Below are positions 6,013-13,525 of a stretch of DNA of 13,957 nucleotides, one piece after another. The translations under genes were made by a program, and so were the position numbers. This stretch comes from Spirochaetales bacterium. GTDB taxonomy: Bacteria; Spirochaetota; Spirochaetia; JABMQR01. The notes beneath the pieces are model-generated. The model ran no database searches. It saw nothing but the letters and a program-made list of their open reading frames with translations, and had not been told where the DNA came from. Position 1 is the first letter of the stretch; each line of letters begins with the position of its first letter. Where the stretch lies: contig JAGLNY010000263.1 in NCBI GenBank assembly GCA_023139255.1, positions 1 through 13,957 on the forward strand, given 5' to 3'.

Positions 6013-8237
6013 GTATTTGGTGTGTACCCGAACCTGGATTTGAACTGATAGATAAAGTACGAATCAGAATTGAACCCGCATTGGCCGGCGACATCCTTTA
6101 CGTTATCCTCCGTTTCACGGAGCAGGTACTTTGCGTGCTCCAGTCTCCGTTCGTTGACGTACGATAAAAAATTCTCTCCAATTACCTTTTTGAAAGAGCG
6201 GCTCAAACTTGAAACCGGTATGTTAAAAAGGTCGGCAATAACATCGAGAGAAAGTAATTCGCCAAGATGCTCATTTATGTATTGGCATATGGCTGTAATC
6301 GTCGGTCCGTATCCATTGCTTTCCTTTCGTTTGAGATAGTTGAAAAGTGCTCGTTCAGCGTGAAGAAGTGTCAGGTCGATTAAATCGACAATATTATCTT
6401 CCTCCATGGGAAGTTCCAGAGTACAGAAAATCTCGTTGGCATAATTCTGAATTTTTTGTCTCATTTCTTGAGAAAACCGATGGCATTCATCAATGGAATA
6501 GTCGCCTGATATCATCAGACGGTGTGTAGAGCTCAAAAACTCTTTCAATGATGCTTCGTCATGTCGCCTCACGATATCCTCAAATTGGTTAATACGGTTG
6601 GGATCAATAGTACTTTTGCTATTTTCGCGAGATACAATATTTTCATAATAGATAATGCTTCTGTTCGTTAGCACATATTCGTACCCGACCGTTGTGAGCG
6701 CATGCGTATACGATGAATCTAAACTCAAAGGATCCTCTACCGCCGTTCCGATGAATGCGGTCGTTTTCATCTCAAGATTGGTGCCCGTTTCGTTAAGCAC
6801 TTGCCCAATTGAAGGATCGAGGGAAGATTCGAAGCGTTTCTCGTACCCGATAACAGCACTGACAAGATTCGTATCATACTCTACAGCCATTATGTCAGCG
6901 CCATGAGCAGCGGAAAAAACGCGTTCGATGTCATCAATGAAATAGTAGAGCGCAAAGTGTCCTTCATGCGATTCAAGGTCCTCGACTGCCTTCTTGTTCA
7001 GTTGGAATACAATGCACCGATACAGATCGTGATCCCACCTCATATTGAATAATCCGGATCGACTTACAAGCGTCTCTCTTAAACGTATACGTCCGGCAAA
7101 TATATCTCTCACGAAATTGGCTTTTATCGCGGGTGTGTTTTTCTGTACCGTCGTTTCCAGATCGTCAACCTTGGTAGTGAGATCGGTAAACTCGTCTTCT
7201 ATCAGTGTATATTCGTTTTTTCTGGCTGCTTCAAACTCGTCCGATCCTCGAATCCGTCCGACAATCCTCCCCAAAGGCGTGTAAATTCTTTTTGAAAAGA
7301 ACACCGAAAGCAATACAGCTAATGCAACTGCTATGGAAAGCACCAGTATGAAAACTTTTCTGACAACCCAAATCCGGTTCTGGAATGAGTCGAAATCGAC
7401 ATATTTCAAGACCTTCCATCCGTTCTTCAGAGGAGCAGTGAGGATCTGCGGATCGTCCAGCAATTCGAGGTTTTTCTGGAACGTATTCCCGAGATATACT
7501 GGCTGTGAGTGTATATCGAGAACCGCGAAATTATGAACCTCGTCTTTAATCCCTGCCTGGGCAAATATACCATCAAGAAATTCTTCACGTAACATGACGA
7601 AAATCAATGCATGTTCTTCAGATGTATGGTATGGAAATCGGTATACAAACGAAATATATGATTTCGCAGCATCATAACTATAAAGTCGTGAGTAGAAACT
7701 AATTCGCGAGTATAACGGAAACGACGCGTCGATAACGACGAGCTCCTCCAGGGCATCACTCCCGGCAAGGTATTTCATTCCCATACCTGACACCACAAGT
7801 TCTTTGTCCGGGTAAAAGATGAGGACGTCCTCGATTTGATTATAATAGCTCGCGTTTGTGATCGTCTTGCGGAGAAGCCTGTTAATTCTGACGATCATGG
7901 CATGGTTTCCCTCCAGCGGCTCAAACACCAGTTTGCTTAGCGTTTCGTAGTTGTCCTGATTCGAGGTGTAATTCTGGAAGATAGTATCAATGTTGTCGAT
8001 AAGAGAAACATCTATCACGTTTGAAAGATTAATCAACGTGAGTTTATTAGCATTCAGGTACTCTTGACGGGTGTTCTGAGAAACGTATGCCAGGAGCAAA
8101 ATGCCTACTACAGCAACCGAAATAACACCAAGTAAAATGAAGGTGACAAATATACGTACTCGAACGGATCGGAATGAGTGATTGAAGAATCGGATAGTTC
8201 GCATATACCAACTTATTGTTTTTGATGACTGTTTCAT
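5964..8237 (-). CDS. Membrane-anchored AraC-type regulator with extracytoplasmic sensor domain
   Basis: This 757-residue one-component regulator resembles the YesN/AraC membrane proteins common in saccharolytic bacteria. From ATG 8237 it has a basic N-terminus, TM1 (about 30-52), an extracytoplasmic sensor-like region (53-292, possibly Cache-like), TM2 (293-315), a short HAMP-like or coiled-coil stretch, a large cytoplasmic domain and a C-terminal AraC HTH (about 645-745). The HTH reads LSLDVIADLFNIPVSSLSRSFKKVIG and then NVKDVAGQCGFNSDSYFIYQFKSRFGYTPNTY. There is no receiver domain. The frame stays open upstream to 8402, but that extension runs through the inverted-repeat element. ATG 8237 has a Shine-Dalgarno (GAAGGTG, 8241-8247) and a sensible basic N-terminus, so I choose it. 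It lies downstream of the oligosaccharide operon on the same strand, so that operon is the natural candidate target. Ligand unknown. Confidence 0.9.
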   Translation of the reverse strand: MKQSSKTISWYMRTIRFFNHSFRSVRVRIFVTFILLGVISVAVVGILLLAYVSQNTRQEYLNANKLTLINLSNVIDVSLIDNIDTIFQNYTSNQDNYETLSKLVFEPLEGNHAMIVRINRLLRKTITNASYYNQIEDVLIFYPDKELVVSGMGMKYLAGSDALEELVVIDASFPLYSRISFYSRLYSYDAAKSYISFVYRFPYHTSEEHALIFVMLREEFLDGIFAQAGIKDEVHNFAVLDIHSQPVYLGNTFQKNLELLDDPQILTAPLKNGWKVLKYVDFDSFQNRIWVVRKVFILVLSIAVALAVLLSVFFSKRIYTPLGRIVGRIRGSDEFEAARKNEYTLIEDEFTDLTTKVDDLETTVQKNTPAIKANFVRDIFAGRIRLRETLVSRSGLFNMRWDHDLYRCIVFQLNKKAVEDLESHEGHFALYYFIDDIERVFSAAHGADIMAVEYDTNLVSAVIGYEKRFESSLDPSIGQVLNETGTNLEMKTTAFIGTAVEDPLSLDSSYTHALTTVGYEYVLTNRSIIYYENIVSRENSKSTIDPNRINQFEDIVRRHDEASLKEFLSSTHRLMISGDYSIDECHRFSQEMRQKIQNYANEIFCTLELPMEEDNIVDLIDLTLLHAERALFNYLKRKESNGYGPTITAICQYINEHLGELLSLDVIADLFNIPVSSLSRSFKKVIGENFLSYVNERRLEHAKYLLRETEDNVKDVAGQCGFNSDSYFIYQFKSRFGYTPNTYQKLSRAKTVPADMK

Positions 8238-8274
8238 GTACACCTTCAACTTACTATTAATATAGTATAACCCA

Positions 8275-8290
8275 GCAACACCGCTGTTGC
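8275..8290. promoter_or_regulatory. Interrupted palindrome GCAACA-N4-TGTTGC upstream of the membrane regulator
   Basis: A 16-bp inverted repeat with 6-bp arms and a 4-bp centre lies about 40 bp upstream of the regulator start. It is next to a possible -10 box TATACT (minus strand, about 8267-8262) and would overlap the spacer of that promoter. It could be an operator for a dimeric regulator. The -35 match is poor (CTGGCA at 18 bp), so both promoter and operator are tentative. Confidence 0.3.
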
Positions 8291-8300
8291 CAGTATTTAA

Positions 8301-8458
8301 TGTATCTATGACTCCCCTGAAAAAAGCAAGGTTTATATAAAGACAAGAAGAAAAAAGCGCAGAAAGCGGAGTTTGCTGCACGCAAATGAGCATTTCGAGC
8401 ATTTTTTCGACGCAGTATGTATGTTAAAATTGCTTTTTTCAGGAGAGTCATTCTATCT
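8301..8458. mobile_element. MITE-like element: 22-bp terminal inverted repeats, 7-bp near-duplicated target
   Basis: Positions 8308-8329 and 8430-8451 are inverted repeats matching at 21 of 22 bases, starting ATGACTC and ending GAAAAAAGCAA on each outer-to-inner reading. They bound a 144-bp unit. The flanks are TGTATCT (8301-8307) and TCTATCT (8452-8458), directly adjacent to the repeats and identical at 6 of 7 bases, as expected for an aged target duplication. The 100-bp interior has no credible gene. The unit sits immediately after the stop codon (8459-8461) of the propeller gene. In a minus-strand transcript the single arm difference becomes a G-U pair, so all 22 pairs form. The element could therefore also act as an RNA hairpin at the operon's 3' end. 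It has no transposase and would need one in trans. I see no second copy in the window. Confidence 0.55.
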
Positions 8459-9634
8459 TCACACAGACACTATATACATTTGTCTTGTTTTTTCGTGCGT
8501 GGAGTCAATACATACTTGAGTCCCGTCGCGGTTCCAGCGCGGATGCATGTCACAGCGCCATGAATCATTCTCAACCTGCATAGAGGCAAATTTGCCGATA
8601 TCACACCGTTGCTTTGTCTGCATATTGTAGATAATTAAGGCCTGCTCCTTGTTCTCCCCTTTTGGATAGGTGTCTGTAAGCATCCATTTTCTGTCGGGAC
8701 TGAAACTGCAGTGCCCGTCATACTCAAACTGCCCTTTGCCAATGACTTCGCGCCTACCGGATGGGTCATGGATCATGAAATAGTGATTAACTTCGTGATT
8801 GGGTGTTTCCGACCACAGCCAGACCGCAATATTCTCATCATCAAACCAGTCAAAATGGGATATTCCCACTCCCTCAACAAGGAGAGTTGGATGAGAACCA
8901 TCTGTACCAATGGTAAACATCCTGGTTTTAAAGCCGTGATGTCCCGGCACTAATCCCGGAGCCCAACGCTGCAAAAAAATCATCCGGGTTCCGGACGGAT
9001 TGAATTTTATATGGTTAAACCAGGTTTTGTTACCAGGATCCGGCTTGATATTACCGAACCCACAAGCTTCAGCAAGGCTGAAGACAAGTTTACGGGACTG
9101 TTTTACCAAATCCACAATATAAATTCCGTCATTTTCCGGGCAAAGCTCATTTTCAAACGGGTCAGCCAAGCCAAAGTAGCCGTATCCCGGCCGGGTATGG
9201 GTAATTCGCTCAAAATTAAGTGTTCCACCCCGTCGGCCATCTGAACTGACATCATAAAGAGCCCAGGGCAGAATGTTCTTTTCTCTCGTTTTGAGATCAA
9301 GGGTAACATGGATATAGTGATCATCCTGCAAATCGTTAAACCCTATTAGACCTGTCTCATTCGGCGGCATCCACTTAAGCATACAACCCTGCTGCCAGTT
9401 CCAGGCCAGAGTTTTTGCCAGCGGCTCAAACCGATTGTTGTTTTCCAAATCAATGGCGCCGACCGTCAACGGATCGTTGAGAGTTGGATTTCGGTCAGCA
9501 AAGGAATTTTCCATAGCCAATAAATAACGTCCGCGATTATCCCACGGCGATTTATCGTAGTAACCGAAAAAATGATGCATCGGGCCTCCAGTAACTCGCT
9601 GAACGGATATTTTGCTAACTTCTTTACTATTCAC
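8459..9634 (-). CDS. Oligogalacturonate-lyase-like beta-propeller protein (PL22/TolB-like)
   Basis: This 391-residue protein has no signal peptide and is predicted cytosolic. It reads as a multi-bladed beta-propeller with blade-type motifs such as IKFNPSGTRMIFLQ (209-222), HCSFSPDRKWMLTD (308-321) and HPRWNRDGTQVCIDS (364-378). The N-terminus HHFFGYYDKSPWD (20-32) is a hallmark of a propeller family related to oligogalacturonate lyase. Histidines in equivalent-looking settings (H208, H260, H308, H364) could form a metal site, as in PL22 enzymes, whose propeller holds Mn2+; I cannot align them here. It starts at GTG 9634 with GAGGAG 8 nt upstream (9643-9648) and begins 15 nt after the stop of the six-hairpin gene, so it is in the same operon. 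If it is a true PL22 enzyme it would cleave unsaturated uronate oligosaccharides. A non-catalytic or different-specificity propeller remains possible. Confidence 0.78.
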   Translation of the reverse strand: MNSKEVSKISVQRVTGGPMHHFFGYYDKSPWDNRGRYLLAMENSFADRNPTLNDPLTVGAIDLENNNRFEPLAKTLAWNWQQGCMLKWMPPNETGLIGFNDLQDDHYIHVTLDLKTREKNILPWALYDVSSDGRRGGTLNFERITHTRPGYGYFGLADPFENELCPENDGIYIVDLVKQSRKLVFSLAEACGFGNIKPDPGNKTWFNHIKFNPSGTRMIFLQRWAPGLVPGHHGFKTRMFTIGTDGSHPTLLVEGVGISHFDWFDDENIAVWLWSETPNHEVNHYFMIHDPSGRREVIGKGQFEYDGHCSFSPDRKWMLTDTYPKGENKEQALIIYNMQTKQRCDIGKFASMQVENDSWRCDMHPRWNRDGTQVCIDSTHEKTRQMYIVSV

Positions 9635-9649
9635 TTATTAATCTCCTCG

Positions 9650-10849
9650 TTAATTTCTTTCAATAATGCCGAATATTCCCTGTCCTTCAGCAATGCGCAG
9701 AGCAAGGAGTGCCATCCCCGCGCTGGCGGTATATCCGGGAAGCCTGCAGGTTTTGTCTTCGTTAATGCATTCAGCAAAATCATACTCAAGAACTGTAGCA
9801 GCCAGATCCTCAACCATTTGGTCTGCCAGAGCCTTGTCTGTCAACGCCAGTGTATACAGCACCCATGGAGATGCTACCGACCAGTAAGCACCGTTTTGCA
9901 TGAATCCAACGCCGGTTGAATCGCCGCCTACAACACATTTCCAGTTGTCAGGTTTGGGGACGTGCCGAACGTGGCCATCCCGGATAAACTGCTCATAATG
10001 CTCGACCATCCACCTGGAAATACGTGTGGCAATTTCTGTGTCCACAGCATTGGAATATACGGCATAGGCAGAAGCCCATATATCAGTTACAAAATTAACA
10101 CCGGTATCGCTTATAAACATATCCCCGTCTTCTGTAAGCAGCGCAGGCAGATTCTCTTGAATTTTTCCGGCTGTTTCACGCCATTTTGTTGCCTTTTCTT
10201 CGTTGCCGAGTGCTCCATATAATTCCGAAAAATCCCTCGCGGCGTTCAGATAGAGGACCGAAGCATATGTCTGTTCTCCAGCCAAATTGATGCAATCATA
10301 GAAACCATAGATATACGGCCCTGTGTGATGGACCAGATGGCGTTCGGAAAGATGCACGCTGCTGATTGCCAGTTCCAGTTTTTCCGCATTTTCCGCAAAT
10401 AGTCCGATATCACCACCCCGGCGGATATATTCAGCTGTCAGCATAATGGCAAACATCGGGTTATCAGCCGAATATGGCGTCTGCCACGGAAACTTGTAAT
10501 TACAGAAGGGTGTGCCGTCACTAAACCTGGATTTATGAAAAACGATTTCATCGGTTTGGTGATAACCGGGAATCTGCATTTTGCCGACCTCCGGTTCCAG
10601 CAGATAGCGCATGCTCATGTCCAAATCATCCTGCGGGAATGCTTCACCGAAACCTGTTACTGTATAATAAAAATCACGCCAGTAAACACCGTCATAGCAG
10701 CCTTTGCCTGAAGCGATTTTCGGAACATTTGCGGACTTTCTGTCGAAGGTCGTATATATAGGTGTTTTCCCATCGAAAGCTGTCTCTTTGCAATTTACCA
10801 GGATTTTCCCGGCTCGTGAAATAATTTGAGATTCTGTTGTTTTATCCAT
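9650..10849 (-). CDS. Six-hairpin glycosidase-like protein
   Basis: This 399-residue protein is predicted cytosolic, with the repeating helical pattern of an (alpha/alpha)6 barrel. Recognisable stretches are YDGVYWRDFYYTVTGFGEAFP (about 52-72), IPGYHQTDEIVFH (93-105), LTAEYIRRGGDIGLF (137-151), YGFYDCINLAGEQTYASVLYLNAARDFSELYGALGNEEKATKWRETA (181-227), FVTDIWASAYAVYSN (253-267) and NGAYWSVASPWVLYTLAL (319-336). The acidic residues following YW and FYD are candidate catalytic ones; I cannot assign the pair. Family members include glycosidases and glycosyl-phosphate or uronyl hydrolases, so the exact reaction is open. The frame extends upstream to a TTG at 10885. ATG 10849 has an AAGGA (10858-10854) and avoids a lysine-rich leader, so it is preferred. 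The gene is co-directional with its neighbours and the propeller gene follows after 15 nt. Confidence 0.75.
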   Translation of the reverse strand: MDKTTESQIISRAGKILVNCKETAFDGKTPIYTTFDRKSANVPKIASGKGCYDGVYWRDFYYTVTGFGEAFPQDDLDMSMRYLLEPEVGKMQIPGYHQTDEIVFHKSRFSDGTPFCNYKFPWQTPYSADNPMFAIMLTAEYIRRGGDIGLFAENAEKLELAISSVHLSERHLVHHTGPYIYGFYDCINLAGEQTYASVLYLNAARDFSELYGALGNEEKATKWRETAGKIQENLPALLTEDGDMFISDTGVNFVTDIWASAYAVYSNAVDTEIATRISRWMVEHYEQFIRDGHVRHVPKPDNWKCVVGGDSTGVGFMQNGAYWSVASPWVLYTLALTDKALADQMVEDLAATVLEYDFAECINEDKTCRLPGYTASAGMALLALRIAEGQGIFGIIERN

Positions 10850-10856
10850 TTTTTCC

Positions 10857-10925
10857 TTATCCCTTTTTGTTTTTTTCTTCGACAATCATTTCGTCGTAAT
10901 TCTTCGGTTGTGGCTCTGCATTCAT
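10857..10925 (-). CDS. Possible 22-residue small ORF between two operon genes
   Basis: ATG 10925 opens a 22-codon frame (begins MNAEPQPKNYDEMIV, ends NKKG) that stops at 10859-10857. It fills nearly the whole 82-nt gap between the stop of the 491-aa gene and ATG 10849. The downstream gene's AAGGA overlaps its stop, a layout suited to translational coupling. Its own Shine-Dalgarno is poor: the only purine-rich stretch is GAGGTGG, well upstream in the preceding gene. It may be a leader, a remnant of a longer reading frame, or chance. Confidence 0.25.
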   Translation of the reverse strand: MNAEPQPKNYDEMIVEEKNKKG

Positions 10926-10931
10926 TTGTAT

Positions 10932-12407
10932 TTAATCTATTTCCACCTCATCAAACCAGCATTTTCCGCTGCCTTCCATGAACAACAACAACTCGGCCTG
11001 GATGCATTCAGATGCGGCAGGCAAGCTTGCGTTCAGGGTAAGTTCTGTCCAATTGTTTGTCCCACTCAATTCCGCATCTGACAGAATTGCTGTAAAAGCC
11101 TGCTTGTCTTTTAAGAAGGCTGGGGTTTTATACTGCAATGCCATAAAAACCCCGCCTACTACATTTTCCGTACGCACCATAGCCTTCATAATATAGTTAC
11201 GCTCCACCGGTAGTTTGTTATATATCCATTGTGAAGATTTACCTGTTTCTGAGCACAAACCATACAGGTTTTGCCAGAACGCATCAGCATCAGATAACTC
11301 GCAATCCTCTGAGTCCCTGTTAATCATCAGGGATCCTTTGCATGTAGTGCCGATCTCCCAATCCCAGTAACAATTTTGGTCACTGCACAGCCAGAACCAT
11401 TTGTCTGATGGGCTTCGGTATTCCTCAGAAGGGATAAAATCATTAACTCCATCCTCATTGAATACCGGGCAGCGAACCAAAGGGTGCCCTAAAACAGGAT
11501 CAGGTCTGGATTGATTAAGCAGCTCAAGGCCTTTTTCATAGGAAGCGGAATATAGTCGATAATGAATTTCCAACGGCTTTTCCGCATTGAGAAGCTCAGT
11601 TTGAACCTCTTTTCTGAACTTAAAATGGAGGTCGTACAAAGACCAGCAGATATCACTAAAAGCCATTGAGCCGGTATTTTCCAGAAACTCTATCACCGGA
11701 TTTCCGCAAGATTCAGCTGCAAATGCAACAAATCCGTCAGGAGCATAAAAGATGCCTGCCTTGTCCGGGCCAAGATGTTTATTCTGGGGCCGATTATAAA
11801 GTTGTCCGTCTGTGCACTTATAGACTATATGTGTATATTTTTTTTCCCCCTTAGGAGGGAAAAAGTCATTCGCACCTGCCGGTAAAATATCACCAAATTC
11901 CAAACCCCGCGTATCGTTGGCGGCCATGAAGTCTTTTCTGCCTGGATTGACTGTTAAACGACTTCGAATATCGTACACATAGCTTTTGAGTTCCTTATCA
12001 TAAGTCAGTTCAAGCCAGGTCTCTTCTTTTACATTGTCCGGTTGATATTCCCTGCAGCCCAACTGGTCTTTGCGGAGCGCCGTGTCGTGCGTTTTAACAT
12101 ACAACTTGAATCGTTCGGGATTTGAGTCATCCGCTTCAAATTCTTCAATTTCCATATTGTAAATCAGGTGTTTGCGCCAGGAAAGGCAGAGCGGACCACA
12201 AACCTCCCCTTCCTCAATCATAACTTTTCCGCCGGGAACCAGGCGAAGATTATGAAGAGACACCGGACGCAACGCCTCGCTGTCATTATCCGGAAGCTGA
12301 GTTGTTCCCTGATAAAACGCCGCCACCATTTCAGCTTTGTCATAAATACACAGTTCGCCTGCAGGACTTTTCAACCATTTAAATTCAGGCCTGTAATTTT
12401 TATCCAT
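10932..12407 (-). CDS. Unrecognised 491-aa protein with carbohydrate-binding-like C-terminal beta-sandwich
   Basis: I do not recognise the family. There is no signal peptide or membrane segment, so the protein is predicted cytosolic. The N-terminal two thirds (about 1-300) is rich in alternating beta-strand patterns and aromatics, for example FYQGTTQLPDND (31-42), NDTRGLEFGDILPAGANDFFPP (164-185) and APDGFVAFAAESCGNPVIEF (222-241). It could be a super-beta-sandwich as in polysaccharide-processing enzymes. The C-terminal part (about 335-491) has the look of a jelly-roll carbohydrate-binding module: WDWEIGTTCKGSLMINRDS, YIMKAMVRTENVVGGVFMALQY, NWTELTLNASLPAASECIQAELLLFMEGSGKCWFDEVEID. The ending matches the GxxWFDDVEL-type last strand of CBM4/9/22-like folds. 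ATG 12407 follows AAGGA (12420-12416) by 8 nt; an upstream in-frame TTG at 12437 is a poorer start. It lies between a dehydrogenase and a six-hairpin hydrolase, so a role in oligosaccharide breakdown is likely but unproven. Confidence 0.8.
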   Translation of the reverse strand: MDKNYRPEFKWLKSPAGELCIYDKAEMVAAFYQGTTQLPDNDSEALRPVSLHNLRLVPGGKVMIEEGEVCGPLCLSWRKHLIYNMEIEEFEADDSNPERFKLYVKTHDTALRKDQLGCREYQPDNVKEETWLELTYDKELKSYVYDIRSRLTVNPGRKDFMAANDTRGLEFGDILPAGANDFFPPKGEKKYTHIVYKCTDGQLYNRPQNKHLGPDKAGIFYAPDGFVAFAAESCGNPVIEFLENTGSMAFSDICWSLYDLHFKFRKEVQTELLNAEKPLEIHYRLYSASYEKGLELLNQSRPDPVLGHPLVRCPVFNEDGVNDFIPSEEYRSPSDKWFWLCSDQNCYWDWEIGTTCKGSLMINRDSEDCELSDADAFWQNLYGLCSETGKSSQWIYNKLPVERNYIMKAMVRTENVVGGVFMALQYKTPAFLKDKQAFTAILSDAELSGTNNWTELTLNASLPAASECIQAELLLFMEGSGKCWFDEVEID

Positions 12408-12469
12408 TATAAATTTCCTTTTCCTCCAGACGTTCAAGCAGATAGCGGCAGGCGGGTATCATTCAATAA

Positions 12470-13510
12470 TTATTCCGGTAGAAATAGGGCTTTAATACCC
12501 TTTTCATCCTGAAGTTCATTAAATACCTTTTCCCACTCATCAATTGAGACTTTGTGAGTAATCATTTTTTCTATATTCTTGTCGGTATTTGCAATAAGAG
12601 ATAAAGCCCTGTCCCATGATGTATAGCTGGAACTCATATTAAATATGATATCAAGCACCTTAAACGCCGCCTTATTCCAAGGAAAGCTTATCATTTCTTT
12701 TGAGCATATCCCTATAGCTGATATCCTGCCGCACTTTCTTACCATATCAACAGATTGGGCTATTGCAGACCCTGCTCCACTTGTTTCTATTACAATGTCT
12801 GCTCCTCTTCCTCTGGTAAGTTCTAAAACAGCATCTACCGCATCTTCTTTTTCTACATTTATGACATAATCAGCTCCCAACTCTTTTGCCACATCAAATC
12901 TTATATATTTACATGCACTTATGCCTGTTATTGCAACTTTTGCAGCTCCCATTGCCTTTGCTGTCAATGCTGCCATTATACCAATTGTCCCCGCCCCGGT
13001 TACTACTACAAAATCCTGGCATTCAATCCTGCCTCTTTCTACTACCTGATGTACTGCTATTGCCATTGGTTCCGCTAAAGCTGCAAGCTCATACGATAAT
13101 CCTTCAGGTATTTTATGAAGAAGCATGGATGGCAGAACTATATAGTCGGTAAAGGCTCCGTTTATTCCCCAGCCAGGGGATCTCTTGTATGCGCAAATCT
13201 GTATCTTACCCTGCCTGCATAGTTCACATACTCCACAAGCGAGAGAGTGAGGCTCTGCCACAACCCTGTCTCCGGGAATAAATTCTTTTACCCTGCTTCC
13301 TACCTCAACAATTTCTCCGGAAAATTCATGACCCATCACGACAGGGGGCCAGTAAGGAAATTGGTCATGCCATATATGGAGATCCGTCCCACATACTCCT
13401 GCTGCCTTTACCTTTATCAATACCCAGTTCTCTTCAGGTATTTTAGGTATGTCAATATCCCTTACTTCTATATTCCCAGGCCCTTTGGCCACTTTCATCA
13501 ATGCTCTCAT
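12470..13510 (-). CDS. Zinc-dependent medium-chain alcohol/polyol dehydrogenase (threonine/sorbitol dehydrogenase-like)
   Basis: This 346-residue NAD(P)-dependent oxidoreductase of the MDR superfamily oxidises a secondary alcohol, probably a polyol, aldonate or sugar. Catalytic zinc ligands are visible as C40 (AGVCGTD), H61-E62 (GHEFSGEIVEVG) and E147 (AEP). Four structural-zinc cysteines lie at C92, C95, C98 and C106. The nucleotide-binding GxGxxG is at 172-177 (GAGTIG). All domains are present and length is normal for the family. ATG 13510 has AAAGGAAG upstream (13525-13518) and lies 15 nt after the stop of the LarA-like gene, so both are in one operon. All 14 arginines use AGA or AGG and none uses CGN, unlike the neighbouring genes, which suggests transfer from a clostridial or thermoanaerobe-like source. 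Substrate is not decided by sequence; the operon points to a sugar acid or polyol intermediate. Confidence 0.93.
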   Translation of the reverse strand: MRALMKVAKGPGNIEVRDIDIPKIPEENWVLIKVKAAGVCGTDLHIWHDQFPYWPPVVMGHEFSGEIVEVGSRVKEFIPGDRVVAEPHSLACGVCELCRQGKIQICAYKRSPGWGINGAFTDYIVLPSMLLHKIPEGLSYELAALAEPMAIAVHQVVERGRIECQDFVVVTGAGTIGIMAALTAKAMGAAKVAITGISACKYIRFDVAKELGADYVINVEKEDAVDAVLELTRGRGADIVIETSGAGSAIAQSVDMVRKCGRISAIGICSKEMISFPWNKAAFKVLDIIFNMSSSYTSWDRALSLIANTDKNIEKMITHKVSIDEWEKVFNELQDEKGIKALFLPE

Positions 13511-13525
13511 TTCATATCTTCCTTT

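Noticed and set aside
8257..8451. 64-residue minus-strand frame starting in the right inverted repeat
   Set aside because: It runs through the MITE-like unit and the upstream region of the regulator, has no recognisable domain and no ribosome-binding site; the inverted repeat explains the sequence.
9103..9324. 73-residue minus-strand frame within the propeller gene
   Set aside because: It is an alternative frame of a gene with clear blade motifs and has no independent support.
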